Notes: a model not told the origin generated them from the letters alone. Positions 21,454 through 31,166 are shown, numbered from the stretch's first letter. The stretch is DNA of 64,000 bases from Mycolicibacterium diernhoferi (GCF_019456655.1 NZ_CP080332.1:1674001-1738000), one strand, 5' to 3'. Translations and numbers: made by a program.

Positions 21454-22608
21454 GTGGCGAAGAGTGAAATCAAGTTCTCGGCAAAAGTGGCCGAGACAGT
21501 GCGTCCCACCATCGCGGGCGCGGACCGCCACCCCGGCTGGCATGCTCTGCGTACGGTTGCGGGCAGGATCACCACCCCGCTGCTGCCGGACGACTACCTC
21601 AAGTTGGTCAACCCGTTGTGGTCGGCCCGTGAGCTGCGCGGCAAGGTGCTGGAGGTGCGGCGCGAGACCGAGGATTCGGCCACGCTGGTCATCAAGCCCG
21701 GGTGGGGATTCAGCTTCGACTATGAGCCGGGTCAGTACATCGGCATCGGCCTGTTGGTCGATGGTCGCTGGCGTTGGCGCTCGTATTCGCTGACCTCGGC
21801 CCCGGTGCGCGGCGCGCGGAACAGAAGTGGCGCGCGCACCATCACCATCACGGTGAAGGCGATGCCGGAAGGCTTCCTGTCCACGCACCTCGTCGGCGGG
21901 GTGGAGCCGGGCACGATCGTCCGGTTGGCCGCGCCGCAGGGCAACTTCGTGATGCCGGATCCGGCTCCCGCGTCGGTACTGTTCCTGACGGCCGGCTCCG
22001 GGATCACCCCGGTCATGTCCATGCTGCGTACCTTGCAGCGACACGACCAGATCACCGACATCGTGCATGTGCACTCGGCGCCGACCGAGTCCGACGTGAT
22101 GTTCGGTGCGGAGTTGGCCGCCCTGCACGAGGCGCATCCGGGCTACCGGATGGTGCTGCGTACCACCCGCACCCAGGGTCGCCTGGATCTGGACCGCCTC
22201 GCCGAGGTGGTGCCGGACTGGCGCGAGCGGCAGGCCTGGGCCTGTGGTCCGGAGGCCATGCTCAACGACGCCGAACGGGCGTGGGCCGAGGCTGGGGTGC
22301 GCTCGCATCTGCACCTGGAGCGGTTCGCGGTCACGCGTGCCGCACCGCACGGGACCGGTGGCGCGGTGACCTTCGAGCGCAGCGGCAAGACCGTCGACGC
22401 CGACGCCGCCACCTCGCTGATGGAAGCCGGCGAGAACGCCGGTATCCAGATGCCGTTCGGGTGTCGGATGGGCATCTGTCAGTCGTGTGTGGTGGGTCTG
22501 GTCGAGGGCCACGTGCGGGATCTGCGGACCGGGGAGGAACACGAGCCCGGAACGCGGGTACAGACCTGTGTGTCCGCGGCCTCCGGCGATTGCGTGCTGG
22601 ACGCCTAA
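21454..22608 (+). CDS. Ferredoxin-reductase-type electron donor for DesA3
   Basis: 384-residue flavo-iron-sulfur reductase. The FAD domain has the RSYSLT-like [11 protein letters not shown] near residue 110, the NAD(P)H domain has [13 protein letters not shown] near 180-190 and CGPEAML near 264, and the C-terminal plant-type 2Fe-2S domain has CRMGICQSC and a distal Cys in [11 protein letters not shown]. It passes electrons from NADPH to the membrane stearoyl-CoA desaturase encoded next. Corresponds to Rv3230c, the known DesA3 partner. GTG 21454 follows the operator closely, leaving a very short leader. Confidence 0.93.
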   Translation: MAKSEIKFSAKVAETVRPTIAGADRHPGWHALRTVAGRITTPLLPDDYLKLVNPLWSARELRGKVLEVRRETEDSATLVIKPGWGFSFDYEPGQYIGIGLLVDGRWRWRSYSLTSAPVRGARNRSGARTITITVKAMPEGFLSTHLVGGVEPGTIVRLAAPQGNFVMPDPAPASVLFLTAGSGITPVMSMLRTLQRHDQITDIVHVHSAPTESDVMFGAELAALHEAHPGYRMVLRTTRTQGRLDLDRLAEVVPDWRERQAWACGPEAMLNDAERAWAEAGVRSHLHLERFAVTRAAPHGTGGAVTFERSGKTVDADAATSLMEAGENAGIQMPFGCRMGICQSCVVGLVEGHVRDLRTGEEHEPGTRVQTCVSAASGDCVLDA

Positions 22609-22621
22609 CTTTTACTGACAA

Positions 22622-22645
22622 GTAACCTACGGTGCCGTAGGTTAC
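22622..22645 (+). promoter_or_regulatory. 24-bp palindromic operator before desA3
   Basis: Perfect 11-base arms GTAACCTACGG (22622-22632) and CCGTAGGTTAC (22635-22645) around TG. The inner part CTACGGTGCCGTAG matches the palindrome before the reductase gene at 13 of 14 positions. A further half-like CTATCGTAG follows at 22647-22655. A good ribosome site (AAAGGAGG 22662-22669) then leads to ATG 22678. This looks like a TetR-type site that lets desA3 be controlled separately from, but in parallel with, its reductase. Confidence 0.75.
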
Positions 22646-22677
22646 GCTATCGTAGCCAACGAAAGGAGGGCCGAGAC

Positions 22678-23937
22678 ATGGCTGTCACCGACGTACAAGC
22701 GTTCACACATCTCACCGAGGCGGACATCGAGACGCTGGGTGCCGAACTGGACGCGATCCGACGAGACATCGAGGATTCCCGGGGGGAGCGCGATTCGCGC
22801 TACATCCGCCGGACGATCGCGGGTCAGCGTGCGCTGGAGATCACCGGCCGCCTGTTGCTCGCCGGAAGCTCCAAGCGGGCCTTCTGGTGGGCGGGAGCGT
22901 CGACTCTGGGCGTGGCCAAGATCATCGAGAACATGGAGATCAGCCACAACGTCATGCACGGCCAATGGGATTGGATGAACGATCCCGAGATTCACTCCTC
23001 GACCTGGGAGTGGGACACCACCGGGGCTTCCAAGCACTGGCGTTTCACGCACAACTTCATGCACCACAAGTACACCAACATCCTGGGCATGGACGACGAT
23101 GTGGGCTACGGCGTCATCCGGGTCACCCGCGACGCGCGGTGGAAGCCGATGAACCTGGGGAACCTGTTCTACAACACCATGCTCGCGGTGCTGTTCGAGT
23201 GGGGTATCGGTCTGCAGCACCTGGAACTCGGCAAGATCTTCAAGGGCCGCGATGACCGCAAGGCGACCATGCTGCGCGTCAAGGAGTTCGGCGTCAAGGC
23301 CGGCCACCAGGTCGTCAAGGACTACGTGCTGTGGCCCGCGCTGACCTCGCTGTCGCCGGGAGCCACGTACAAGTCGACGATGAAGGCCAATATCTTGGCC
23401 AACATCATCCGCAACATCTGGACCAACGCGATCATCTTCTGCGGCCATTTCCCCGATGGTGCAGAGAAGTTCACCAAGACCGACATGGTCGGCGAAAGCC
23501 GCGGCCAGTGGTACCTGCGCCAGATGCTGGGCAGCGCCAACATCAGTGGCGGCCGGGTGCTGGACTTCATGAGCGGCAACCTGTCCTACCAGATCGAGCA
23601 CCACCTGTTCCCGGATCTGCCGAGCAACCGGTACCGCGAGATCTCGATCAAGGTGCGCGCGCTGTGCGACAAGTACGACCTGCCCTACACCACGGGGCCG
23701 TTCCTCGTGCAGTACGGCAAGAGTTGGCGCACCATCGCCAAGTTGTCGCTGCCGGACCGGTTCCTCAAGGACACCCGCGACAATGCGCCTGAAACGCGCA
23801 GTGAGCGGATGTTCGACGAGCTGGAGGGTTTCGGTGTCACCGATCCCGTCACCGGTAAGCGCCGGGGCCTGAAGACGGCGATCGCCACCGTGCGTGGCTG
23901 GCGTCAGTCCAAGTCCAAGGCTGCTGTCGCCGCTTAG
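22678..23937 (+). CDS. desA3: Stearoyl-CoA delta-9 desaturase DesA3
   Basis: 419-residue integral-membrane di-iron desaturase making oleoyl-CoA from stearoyl-CoA. The three His boxes are HNVMH at residues 90-94, HNFMHH at 125-130 and QIEHHLFP with HH at 308-309. Hydrophobic segments between them fit the membrane topology of the family. It follows its reductase after 69 bases holding its own operator. Corresponds to Rv3229c, the target of isoxyl (thiocarlide). Confidence 0.95.
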   Translation: MAVTDVQAFTHLTEADIETLGAELDAIRRDIEDSRGERDSRYIRRTIAGQRALEITGRLLLAGSSKRAFWWAGASTLGVAKIIENMEISHNVMHGQWDWMNDPEIHSSTWEWDTTGASKHWRFTHNFMHHKYTNILGMDDDVGYGVIRVTRDARWKPMNLGNLFYNTMLAVLFEWGIGLQHLELGKIFKGRDDRKATMLRVKEFGVKAGHQVVKDYVLWPALTSLSPGATYKSTMKANILANIIRNIWTNAIIFCGHFPDGAEKFTKTDMVGESRGQWYLRQMLGSANISGGRVLDFMSGNLSYQIEHHLFPDLPSNRYREISIKVRALCDKYDLPYTTGPFLVQYGKSWRTIAKLSLPDRFLKDTRDNAPETRSERMFDELEGFGVTDPVTGKRRGLKTAIATVRGWRQSKSKAAVAA

Positions 23938-23948
23938 AGCATCACCGG

Positions 23949-23984
23949 ATGCGCCCCACAGCACGTGCTGTGGGGCGCATTTCG
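23949..23984 (+). terminator. Intrinsic terminator between desA3 and rsgA
   Basis: A perfect 32-base palindrome from 23949 to 23980, arms ATGCGCCCCACAGCAC and its complement, followed by TTTC on the plus strand and flanked by ATC on the other. It lies 12 bases after the desA3 stop and serves convergent transcripts. Confidence 0.82.
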
Positions 23985-24069
23985 TGTCACCGGCCCGAAT
24001 CTGTCGCCGAGAGTGAATCGGCTGCGGTGATTTCGGTCGAGCGCCGCAGCGGATTCACGCTCGGGCAGT

Positions 24070-25056
24070 TCAGTAGCCCGCTTCGCCGAGCGTGCTCAGC
24101 AGCCGCCGGGCCGCCGCCACCCGGGCCGCCGCGGCCCCGGTCAGGGTGTCCAGCGCACATTCCGGATCGGCGGGTGGGCCCATATGGCCGCAGCCCCTTG
24201 GGCATCCGTCGACCGCCTCGGCCAGATCCGAGAATGCCTGTACGACATCGTCGGGTTTCACATGCGCCAGCCCGAAGGACCGGATGCCCGGAGTGTCGAT
24301 CACCCAGCCGGATTCGCGCAGCGGTAGCGCCACCGACTGGGTGGAGGTGTGCCGGCCCTTGCCGACGCCGGTCACCGACCCGGTGGCCCGATCCGCATCG
24401 GGCACCAGGCGATTGACCAGCGTGGACTTACCCACTCCCGAATGCCCCAGCAGGACGGTCACATCGCCGGTCAGCAGCGGAGCCACCACGTCGAGCGGAT
24501 CGTCGCGGCCGGCCGTCAGCACCTGCAGGTCCAGGTCGGCGAACTGCGCGGCGAACGGCTCCGCCGGCGCCAGATCGGATTTCGTCAGACACAGGATCGG
24601 TCGAAGGCCGCCGGTGTACGCGGCGATCAACGCGCGCTCCACGAACCCGGTGCGCGGCGGGGGATCCGCGAGTGCGACCACGATCAGCAACTGATCGGCG
24701 TTGGCCACCACCACGCGCTCGCTCGGGTCGGTGTCATCGGCGGTGCGGCGCAACACGGTACGACGCTCACCGCGGCGCACGATCCGGGCCAGGGTGTCCG
24801 GGCGCCCGGACAGGTCGCCGACGATGCTGACCTCGTCACCGACCACGATCGGTGTGCGGCCCAACTCGCGGGCGCGCATCGCGGTGACGTTGCGGTCGGG
24901 GTCGCCGCCGAGCGCGCAGCCCCACCGGCCGCGGTCGACGGTGACGACCATCGCCTCGGCGGCATCGGCGTGGTCGGGGCGGTTCTTGGTGCGGGGCCGC
25001 GAACCCTTGCCCGGGCGCACCCGGACATCGGATTCGTCGTACTCGCGAGATTTCAA
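24070..25056 (-). CDS. rsgA: Ribosome small-subunit-dependent GTPase A
   Basis: 328-residue circularly permuted GTPase that assists late 30S maturation. The order G4 (LTKSD), G1 ([12 protein letters not shown]), G3 (DTPG) is the permuted pattern. An N-terminal OB-fold precedes it and a C-terminal zinc site (CPRGCGHMG...C) follows. TTG 25056 overlaps the aroA stop (TTGA), matching the M. tuberculosis arrangement Rv3227-Rv3228 and the conserved N terminus [15 protein letters not shown]. No better start with a ribosome site is visible, so coupling to aroA is likely. Confidence 0.93.
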   Translation of the reverse strand: MKSREYDESDVRVRPGKGSRPRTKNRPDHADAAEAMVVTVDRGRWGCALGGDPDRNVTAMRARELGRTPIVVGDEVSIVGDLSGRPDTLARIVRRGERRTVLRRTADDTDPSERVVVANADQLLIVVALADPPPRTGFVERALIAAYTGGLRPILCLTKSDLAPAEPFAAQFADLDLQVLTAGRDDPLDVVAPLLTGDVTVLLGHSGVGKSTLVNRLVPDADRATGSVTGVGKGRHTSTQSVALPLRESGWVIDTPGIRSFGLAHVKPDDVVQAFSDLAEAVDGCPRGCGHMGPPADPECALDTLTGAAAARVAAARRLLSTLGEAGY

Positions 25057-26327
25057 CGTCGGCCCAGCATGTCGGCCCACATGCCCGGGAAGTCCGGCAG
25101 TGTCTTGGCGGTGGTGGCGATGTCCTCGACCTGCACGCCCGGCACGCGCAGTCCGATGATCGCGCCCGCGGTGGCCATCCGGTGGTCGGCGTAGGACTTC
25201 CAGACCCCGCCGTGCAGCGGCGTCGCGGTGATCTGCAGGCCGTCCGCGGTCTCGGCGCACTGCCCGCCGAGGCCGTTGATCTCGGCGCTCAGCGCCGCCA
25301 GCCGGTCGGTTTCGTGGCCGCGCAGATGGGCGATGCCGCGCAGGGTCGATACCGATCCGGGGGCGGCCAGTGTGGCCAGCGCGGCCACCGACGGCGCCAG
25401 TTCGCCGATATCGTGCAGGTCGATGTCGATGCCGCCGTAGCTCACCGAGCCCCGGGCCTCCAGATATGAATCCGTCTGCCGGACATCGACATTCAATCTT
25501 CTCAGTAGGTCCAGGATGTCGCCGGCGGGTTGGATGCTGTCCACCGGCCACCGCTCGATCCGCACCGTTCCGGCGGTGACGGCCGCGGCGGCCAGGAACG
25601 GCACCGCATTCGACAGGTCCGGTTCGATGGCCCAGTGCCGGGCCGCGACGGTGCCGGGAAAGACCTGCCAGCGGTTGGGCACATGAGCGTCGACGGTGAC
25701 GCCGGCGGTGCGCAGCATCGACACCGTCATCGAGACATGCGGCGCCGAGGGCACCGAGTCGCCGGTGTGCAGCACGGTCAGACCGTCGTCGAAGGTGGCG
25801 CCGGCCAGCAACAGTCCGGACACGAACTGCGAGGACGCCGACGCATCGATGCGGACCTCACCGCCGGCCACCGAGCCCTGCCCGCGGACCTCGAAGGGCA
25901 GGCCGTCACCGTCGATCGCCACGCCGAGCCCGCGCAGTGCGTCGAGCAGTGGCGCGATCGGCCGGGCGCGGGCCTGCTCGTCCCCGTCGAACGTGACGGT
26001 CTCGGTGCTCAGCGCGGCCACCGCCGGCAGGAAGCGCAGCACGGTGCCGGCCAGTCCGCAGTCGATACGGCTGCCGGGCGCCGGGGCGATGGCGCCGCTG
26101 ACGGAAAGTTCGGTGCCCGCACCGTCGACCGCCAGCCCCAGGGTCTGCACCGCGGCGATCATCAGGTCGGTGTCGCGGCTGCGCAGCGCGCCGCTGATGG
26201 TCGAGGTGCCGTTGCGGGAGGCCAGCGCGGCCAGCACCAGGGCCCGGTTGGTCAGCGACTTGGAACCCGGTACGGCCACCGTGGCGTGGATGGGGGCGGA
26301 TGTCGACGGTGCCGGCCAGTTACTCAC
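25053..26327 (-). CDS. aroA: 3-phosphoshikimate 1-carboxyvinyltransferase (EPSP synthase)
   Basis: 424-residue enzyme of the shikimate pathway joining phosphoenolpyruvate to shikimate-3-phosphate; target class of glyphosate. Signature motifs are [17 protein letters not shown] near residue 20, [11 protein letters not shown] near 95, [14 protein letters not shown] near 165 and YADHRMA near 387. GTG 26327 gives the usual mycobacterial N terminus (MSNWPAP). It diverges from the SRAP gene with only 19 bases between starts. Corresponds to Rv3227. Confidence 0.96.
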   Translation of the reverse strand: MSNWPAPSTSAPIHATVAVPGSKSLTNRALVLAALASRNGTSTISGALRSRDTDLMIAAVQTLGLAVDGAGTELSVSGAIAPAPGSRIDCGLAGTVLRFLPAVAALSTETVTFDGDEQARARPIAPLLDALRGLGVAIDGDGLPFEVRGQGSVAGGEVRIDASASSQFVSGLLLAGATFDDGLTVLHTGDSVPSAPHVSMTVSMLRTAGVTVDAHVPNRWQVFPGTVAARHWAIEPDLSNAVPFLAAAAVTAGTVRIERWPVDSIQPAGDILDLLRRLNVDVRQTDSYLEARGSVSYGGIDIDLHDIGELAPSVAALATLAAPGSVSTLRGIAHLRGHETDRLAALSAEINGLGGQCAETADGLQITATPLHGGVWKSYADHRMATAGAIIGLRVPGVQVEDIATTAKTLPDFPGMWADMLGRR

Positions 26328-26346
26328 AGCCTCTATCCTGCCTGGT

Positions 26347-27111
26347 ATGTGTGGGCGATTTGCGGTGACCACCGACCCGGCGTTGTTGGCGGAGAAGATC
26401 AAGGCCCTCGATGAGACGGTCGAGACCCCCGGCGGGGGCAGCCCGAACTACAACGTGGCCCCGACCACCACCATCAGCACCGTGGTGAAACGACATGATG
26501 AACCGGAGGACGAGTCGACCCGCCGGATCCGGTCCATGCGGTGGGGCCTGATCCCGCCGTGGGTGAAGACCGGGTCCGACGGGGGTCCCGACCTCAAGAA
26601 GGGCCCGCTGCTGATCAATGCGCGCGCCGAGACGCTGACCACCTCCCCGGCGTTCCGCGGGTCGGCCAAGACCAAGCGCTGCCTGGTCCCGATGGACGGT
26701 TGGTACGAATGGAAACCCGGTGCCGACACCGGCACCGCCAAGAAGCCGGCAAAGACCCCGTACTTCATGTACGCCGCCGACGGTGAGCCGCTGTTCATGG
26801 CCGGCCTGTGGTCCACCTGGCGACCGGAGGATGCCGGTCCGGACAGCAGGCCGCTGCTCAGCTGCACCATCATCACCACCGATGCGGCCGCCCAGCTGGC
26901 CGGCATCCACGACCGGATGCCGCTGACCATCAGCGCCTCGGACTGGGACCGCTGGCTCGACCCCGACGCGCCCATCGACGAGGGCCTGCTGCGCGGGCAC
27001 GGTGATCTGGACCGCATCGAGATCCGCGAGGTGTCGCGGCTGGTCAACAGTGTCCGCAACAACGGCCCCGAACTCATCGAGGCCGTCGCACCCGAGGCGG
27101 GCCTGTTTTGA
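26347..27111 (+). CDS. SRAP/HMCES-family abasic-site DNA-protein crosslinker
   Basis: 254 residues beginning MCGRFAVT. Cys2, exposed after Met removal, forms the thiazolidine crosslink with abasic sites in single-stranded DNA. Conserved family elements follow: [40 protein letters not shown] and the catalytic His in IHDRMPL. The family (YedK/HMCES) shields abasic sites during replication. It lies divergent from aroA as Rv3226c. The stop overlaps the start of the next methyltransferase gene (TTGA). Confidence 0.93.
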   Translation: MCGRFAVTTDPALLAEKIKALDETVETPGGGSPNYNVAPTTTISTVVKRHDEPEDESTRRIRSMRWGLIPPWVKTGSDGGPDLKKGPLLINARAETLTTSPAFRGSAKTKRCLVPMDGWYEWKPGADTGTAKKPAKTPYFMYAADGEPLFMAGLWSTWRPEDAGPDSRPLLSCTIITTDAAAQLAGIHDRMPLTISASDWDRWLDPDAPIDEGLLRGHGDLDRIEIREVSRLVNSVRNNGPELIEAVAPEAGLF

Positions 27112-28589
27112 CCCTCGGTCCGGTGGTATGCGACGCCCTGGGCGCCGATCTGCGTGCGGCCGGCTACACCGTCGACGGCGTGGCCGAACTGCTCGGCGAG
27201 CACGCGAACGCCGCGCTGGGGCGCGGGATGTGGTGGCCGGCCGCCCGGGTGGCCCAGCGTGCGGACGGTCCGTTGGCGGCGCTGGTGCGGCTGTTCCTGC
27301 TCGGGGCCGAGGTGTCCCGGGAGCGGCTGGCCGAGGTGTTCGTGACGGTGCCGTTGGAGGCGCTGGTGGCCGGCGGCGTCCTGGAGCAGACGCCGGCGGG
27401 CGCGTTCCGGGCGGTGCTGGACATCCGCCCGTACAGCGACACCGCCCGCGATTATCTGGTCGTGTCCGACCAGGACGCCGCGCTGCGGGACGGTCCGCTG
27501 CGCCGCGACCACGTGCTCGGGATCGGCGGTGCGGCGATGTCGCTGGCCCGCGCCGTCATCCGCACCCCGGTGCGCCGCGCGCTCGACCTGGGCACCGGCT
27601 GCGGCATCCAGGCGCTGCACCTGGACGGGCACTGCGCCGAGATCGTCGCCACCGACGTCAACGAGCGGGCGCTGAGGCTGGCCGGCGCCACCGCGCGGCT
27701 CAACGGGATGTCCTGGGATCTGCGGCGCGGCAGCCTGTTCGAACCGGTGGCGGGGGAGCGGTTCGACCTGATCGTGTCCAACCCGCCGTTCGTGGTCGGC
27801 GCCGGGACAGACGAGTACATCTACCGGGATTCCGGTATGGCCGGGGACGCCCTGTGCCGCACGCTGATAGAGCAGGTCGGGGATCACCTGAACCCCGGCG
27901 GCACGGCGCAGATCATGGCCAACTGGATTGTCCGCCAAGATGACTGGCGAGAGCGTGTGCAGGAGTGGTTGGACGGTACCGGACTGCACGCCTGGGTGGT
28001 GCAGCGCGAGCTGGCCGACCCGGTCAGCTATGTGTCGTTGTGGTTGGCCGACGCCGGGGAGTCACCCGAGCAGACGGCCCGCCGGGGCGGCGAATGGCTG
28101 GACTGGTTCGCCGCGGAGGGCATCACCGGCATCGGCATGGGGCTGATCTGCCTGCGCCGCCCGAGCGAGGGCGAAGCGCCCGAGCAGATCCTCGAAGAGA
28201 TCACCGGCGCCGACGAACTCGTCACCGGCACCGAGGTGGAGGCGTTCTTCGCCCGCCGAGCCTATCTGCGCGATACGACCGACGATGCGCTGCTGGCCGC
28301 CCGGCTGTCCACGGCGCCGGTGTTCCTGGAACAGCAGTCGCTGCCCGGGCCCGACGGCTGGCAGCAGGTGGGCGCGGCGGTGCGCCGCCCGGGTGGGCCG
28401 GGTGCGGTCCTCGGCGTCGACGAGGTGCTCACCGCGCTGTTGGCGGGGTGTCGCGGGGAGGTGGCGCTGGGCACCCTCATCGCGCTGCTGGCCGCGCACC
28501 ACGGCGTGGACGCCGATGCGCTCGCCGAGGTGACGCTGCCGGAGGTCCGTGCCGCGATCGGGCGCGGAATCCTGTACCAGGCCCGCTGA
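27108..28589 (+). CDS. Class I SAM-dependent methyltransferase with NPPF motif
   Basis: 493 residues. An N-terminal helical region (about 1-150) precedes a Rossmann methyltransferase with motif I LDLGTGCGIQAL near residue 160 and motif IV SNPPFVV near 224. NPPF/NPPY is found in enzymes that methylate amide or exocyclic nitrogens, such as PrmC and N6-adenine methyltransferases. A C-terminal extension of about 190 residues looks helical. TTG 27108 overlaps the SRAP stop by four bases, so translation is probably coupled. Substrate unknown. In M. tuberculosis the SRAP gene has, as I recall, a different neighbour. Confidence 0.85.
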   Translation: MTLGPVVCDALGADLRAAGYTVDGVAELLGEHANAALGRGMWWPAARVAQRADGPLAALVRLFLLGAEVSRERLAEVFVTVPLEALVAGGVLEQTPAGAFRAVLDIRPYSDTARDYLVVSDQDAALRDGPLRRDHVLGIGGAAMSLARAVIRTPVRRALDLGTGCGIQALHLDGHCAEIVATDVNERALRLAGATARLNGMSWDLRRGSLFEPVAGERFDLIVSNPPFVVGAGTDEYIYRDSGMAGDALCRTLIEQVGDHLNPGGTAQIMANWIVRQDDWRERVQEWLDGTGLHAWVVQRELADPVSYVSLWLADAGESPEQTARRGGEWLDWFAAEGITGIGMGLICLRRPSEGEAPEQILEEITGADELVTGTEVEAFFARRAYLRDTTDDALLAARLSTAPVFLEQQSLPGPDGWQQVGAAVRRPGGPGAVLGVDEVLTALLAGCRGEVALGTLIALLAAHHGVDADALAEVTLPEVRAAIGRGILYQAR

Positions 28590-28610
28590 GCGAGCGCAGC
28601 GAGCGGATCA
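28588..28610. repeat. Short GAGCGCAGCGAG-type sequence at gene end
   Basis: GAGCGAGCGCAGCGAGCGGA overlaps the stop codon of the methyltransferase gene. Its core GAGCGCAGCGA recurs in the tandem repeat at 57889-57949. Such sequences often appear at gene ends in GC-rich actinobacteria; a dispersed repeat is possible but not shown by two copies. Confidence 0.35.
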
Positions 28611-28658
28611 TGGAATCGACATGGCGGAGCCGGGCCCGCGAGGCAACGGCATGACGGC

Positions 28659-29423
28659 TCAGCGCCGCCGGGCGGCCACCACCGCGTAGGACGCGTCGAA
28701 GGCGACGCCGTCGGGGCTGGTGTACCTCTCGAACGAGGCGGCGAACGCCTCGACGAGCCGACTGCGGGTGCCCACGTCCAGTCGCGCCAGCACGTCGACG
28801 TGCATCGGCGACTCATCGGTGACGAACGTGACGGCTGCCTGCTGCGAGGCGAATCGCCAGGTGTGCTTGCCGTTTTCGATGAAGATCTCGTCGAAATCGT
28901 CGGTCAGCCGGGCGGTGACGACATCGGGTTGGCCCCACTGGTCCGGAGTGTAGGGGGCCGCGGGTGGCGGGCCCAGCACATCGAGGATCGGGTTGAAGAA
29001 CGGATTGTCGGCGTCGCGCACCCAGGTGGAGAAGCCGAAGTACCCGCCGGGTCGCAGCAGCCGCACCACCTCGGCGATCTGGCTGACCGGCTCGACGAAG
29101 ATGATGCCCATGTTCGACAGCACCGCGTCGAACCCCTGATCGGGCAGGCCGGTGGCCGCGGCGTCGGCGGCCACCCACTGCACCGCGTCCCCGCCCGGCT
29201 TGGCCGCCGCGATGGCCAGCAGTTCGGGCGTGACGTCGAGGCCGGTCACCTGCGCCCCGGCCGCGGCGGCGGCCAGTGCGGCGTTTCCGGTGCCGCAGGC
29301 CAGATCGGCGACCGCGGCGCCGTCGAGCGGGCGTAGCCGGTCCACGGTCTCGACCAGCTCGGCGGCGATCGGCGCGATGCGTTGGGCGACGGCCTCATAC
29401 CGTCCGGCTGACCAGATGGACAC
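28659..29423 (-). CDS. Class I SAM-dependent methyltransferase (UbiE/small-molecule type)
   Basis: 254 residues with the SAM-binding motif I VADLACGTGNAALAAA near residues 38-53, an acidic strand-2 end (VTGLDVTPELL) and motif IV-like FDAVLSNMGIIFV. The architecture resembles methyltransferase type 11 enzymes acting on small molecules or quinones. No ubiquinone or menaquinone genes are near. ATG 29423 starts MSIWSAGRYE. It is convergent with the previous methyltransferase and leads no obvious operon. Confidence 0.85.
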   Translation of the reverse strand: MSIWSAGRYEAVAQRIAPIAAELVETVDRLRPLDGAAVADLACGTGNAALAAAAAGAQVTGLDVTPELLAIAAAKPGGDAVQWVAADAAATGLPDQGFDAVLSNMGIIFVEPVSQIAEVVRLLRPGGYFGFSTWVRDADNPFFNPILDVLGPPPAAPYTPDQWGQPDVVTARLTDDFDEIFIENGKHTWRFASQQAAVTFVTDESPMHVDVLARLDVGTRSRLVEAFAASFERYTSPDGVAFDASYAVVAARRR

Positions 29424-29442
29424 CTGGCCAGCCTATGTCACG

Positions 29443-29760
29443 TCAGGAATTGTCCAGCAGCCCAAGCACGGCCGGGGTCACCTCGTCGACATCGGCGGCG
29501 AAGTCATCGTGCTTGTCGAGGAACTTCTGCACGAACTGGCAGACCGGGACGATGCGCAGGCCGGCGTTGGTGGTCTCGGTGAGCGCGGTCTTGATCAGTT
29601 GGGAGGCCAGGCCCTTGCCGCCGAACTTCTCGCCGATCTCGGTGTGGTGGAAGATACGCTGCTGCTCGTGGTCGACGTACTCGGCGAAGCCGGCGATCTC
29701 GTCGCCTTCGTAGATCTCGAAGCGATTCAGTGCCGGTGCGTTCCTGACGATCTCGGTCAT
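29443..29760 (-). CDS. Small GNAT-like N-acetyltransferase (NATD1/YjdJ type)
   Basis: 105-residue minimal acetyltransferase fold. The acetyl-CoA loop is GEKFGGKGLASQLI near residues 46-59 and the N-terminal part RFEIYEGDEIAGFAEYV is typical. ATG 29760 has AGGAG seven bases upstream on the minus strand. It lies 8 bases downstream of the SDR gene and is probably co-transcribed with it. Acceptor substrate unknown. Confidence 0.85.
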   Translation of the reverse strand: MTEIVRNAPALNRFEIYEGDEIAGFAEYVDHEQQRIFHHTEIGEKFGGKGLASQLIKTALTETTNAGLRIVPVCQFVQKFLDKHDDFAADVDEVTPAVLGLLDNS

Positions 29761-29768
29761 CGTGCTCC

Positions 29769-30620
29769 TCATGGTCCGGTGTAGCCGGGCGGGTTGGCGG
29801 AGTCGACCCACAGATCCACCCGAAGATCCTGCGATCCCGGGGTGCAGTTGTAGACCGACAGATCGGTGATACCCGATTCCAGTAGAACGTCCTCACACAG
29901 CAATGTATTGCCGGTGAATTCGCGGGCCGGTCTGGTCAGCACCGCGTACGCGGCATCCGAGTACACCTCGGGTTTGCGGGATTGCCGCATCGATTCGTCG
30001 CCGCCGAGCAGGTTCTGCACCGCGGCGGTGGCCACCGAGGTGCGCGGCCACAGAGTATTGGATGCGACTCCCGCATCACGGAGCTCTTCGGCAATGCCCA
30101 ACGCACACAGCGTCATCCCGTACTTGGCCATCATGTACGCGGTGGGGCGTAACCACTTGTGCTCCAGCCGGATCGGCGGGGAGAGGGTCAGGATGTGCGG
30201 GTTGTCCCGCCCGATCATGTGCGGGAGGCAGGCCTGCGACACGGCGTATGTGCCGCGCACCTGGATGCCGTTCATCAGATCGAACCGTTTCAGCGGGACG
30301 TCCAGGATGGGGGAGAGGTTGATCGCCGAGGCGTTGTTCACGCAGATGTCGATGCCGCCGAACTGTGCCGCGGCCGCGGCCACCGCAGCGTGCACGGCGT
30401 CACCGTCACGCACGTCACCGACGATCGGCAACGCCTGCCCGCCGGCCTCCTCGATCTCCTTGGCCGCGGTGTAGACGGTGCCGGGCAGCTTGGGGTGCGG
30501 TTCGGCGGTTTTGGCCAGGAGCGCGACATTGGCGCCGTCGGCGGCCACCCGCTTGGCGATGGCCAGGCCGATTCCCCGGCTGGCGCCGGAGATGAACATG
30601 GTCTTCCCGTGCAGAGACAT
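29769..30620 (-). CDS. Short-chain dehydrogenase/reductase, HSDL2-like
   Basis: 283-residue SDR with FISGASRGIGLAIAKR near residues 9-24, CVNNASAINL near 93 and the active-site pair in YMMAKYGM. The spacing and the LSPPI sequence in place of the usual Ser strand resemble the hydroxysteroid dehydrogenase-like 2 subgroup. Corresponds to Rv3224. Probably first gene of a two-gene transcript with the acetyltransferase. Substrate unknown. Confidence 0.88.
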   Translation of the reverse strand: MSLHGKTMFISGASRGIGLAIAKRVAADGANVALLAKTAEPHPKLPGTVYTAAKEIEEAGGQALPIVGDVRDGDAVHAAVAAAAAQFGGIDICVNNASAINLSPILDVPLKRFDLMNGIQVRGTYAVSQACLPHMIGRDNPHILTLSPPIRLEHKWLRPTAYMMAKYGMTLCALGIAEELRDAGVASNTLWPRTSVATAAVQNLLGGDESMRQSRKPEVYSDAAYAVLTRPAREFTGNTLLCEDVLLESGITDLSVYNCTPGSQDLRVDLWVDSANPPGYTGP

Positions 30621-30629
30621 GCGGCCAGC

Positions 30630-31121
30630 CTACGCGGCCCGGATGTCTCCGGTAACGCCAACGGTAAGCCGTACCAGATCGGCTGGGGCGAGCGCCACAT
30701 CCCAGCCGCGCTTGCCCGCGCTGCACAGCACGCGGTCCCATTTCAGCGCCGAGGAGTCGATCACCGTCGGCAACGGCTTGCGCTGGCCCAGCGGGGAGAT
30801 GCCACCCAGCACGTACCCGGTGGAACGTTCGGCGGCGGCCCGGTCGGCCATCGCCGCCTTGGACACCCCGAGCGCGGACGCGGCGGCCTTGAGCGACAGC
30901 TTCGAGGGCACCGGGAGCACCGCGACCGCCAGCCCGTGCGGAACGGCCAGGATCAGCGTCTTGAAGATCTGCTCGGGCGCCAGCCCGTGCGCGGCGGCCA
31001 ACTCCGCGACCGCCTCGTCGCCGAAGGAGTCCGCGCGCGGGTCGTGCTGGTAGCGCAGGATCTCGTGGGCCGCACCGTCGGCCACCAGGGCGGCGATCGC
31101 CGGGGTTGCTGCTCGTGCCAC
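30630..31121 (-). CDS. YbaK/EbsC-type Cys-tRNA(Pro) deacylase
   Basis: 163 residues from GTG 31121. The family hydrolyses cysteine mischarged on tRNA(Pro) in trans. The domain is recognisable by FKTLILAVPHGLAVAVLPVPSKLSLK and the conserved GGISPLGQRKPLPTVID, which holds the substrate-pocket residues. The upstream end runs to the sigH promoter region, so the two are divergent. Corresponds to the ORFs annotated as fragments Rv3224A/B in M. tuberculosis, by memory; here it is intact. Confidence 0.88.
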   Translation of the reverse strand: MARAATPAIAALVADGAAHEILRYQHDPRADSFGDEAVAELAAAHGLAPEQIFKTLILAVPHGLAVAVLPVPSKLSLKAAASALGVSKAAMADRAAAERSTGYVLGGISPLGQRKPLPTVIDSSALKWDRVLCSAGKRGWDVALAPADLVRLTVGVTGDIRAA

Positions 31122-31139
31122 GCAGATCAGATTAGCCCG

Positions 31140-31166
31140 GGAAATACCCTGGCCCGACCTGCCGTT
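31140..31166 (+). promoter_or_regulatory. Candidate SigH-dependent autoregulatory promoter
   Basis: GGAAA at 31140-31144, a 19-base spacer and GTT at 31164-31166 fit the SigH/SigR-type pattern GGAA(T/C)-N18-20-GTT. It lies about 80 bases before the upstream GTG and 165 before the standard sigH ATG. Autoregulation of sigH is established in M. tuberculosis; this site is my pattern match. Confidence 0.55.

Noticed and set aside
22647..22655. Third desaturase-operator half site CTATCGTAG before desA3
   Set aside because: Only one arm is similar to the operator; too short to list as a separate site.
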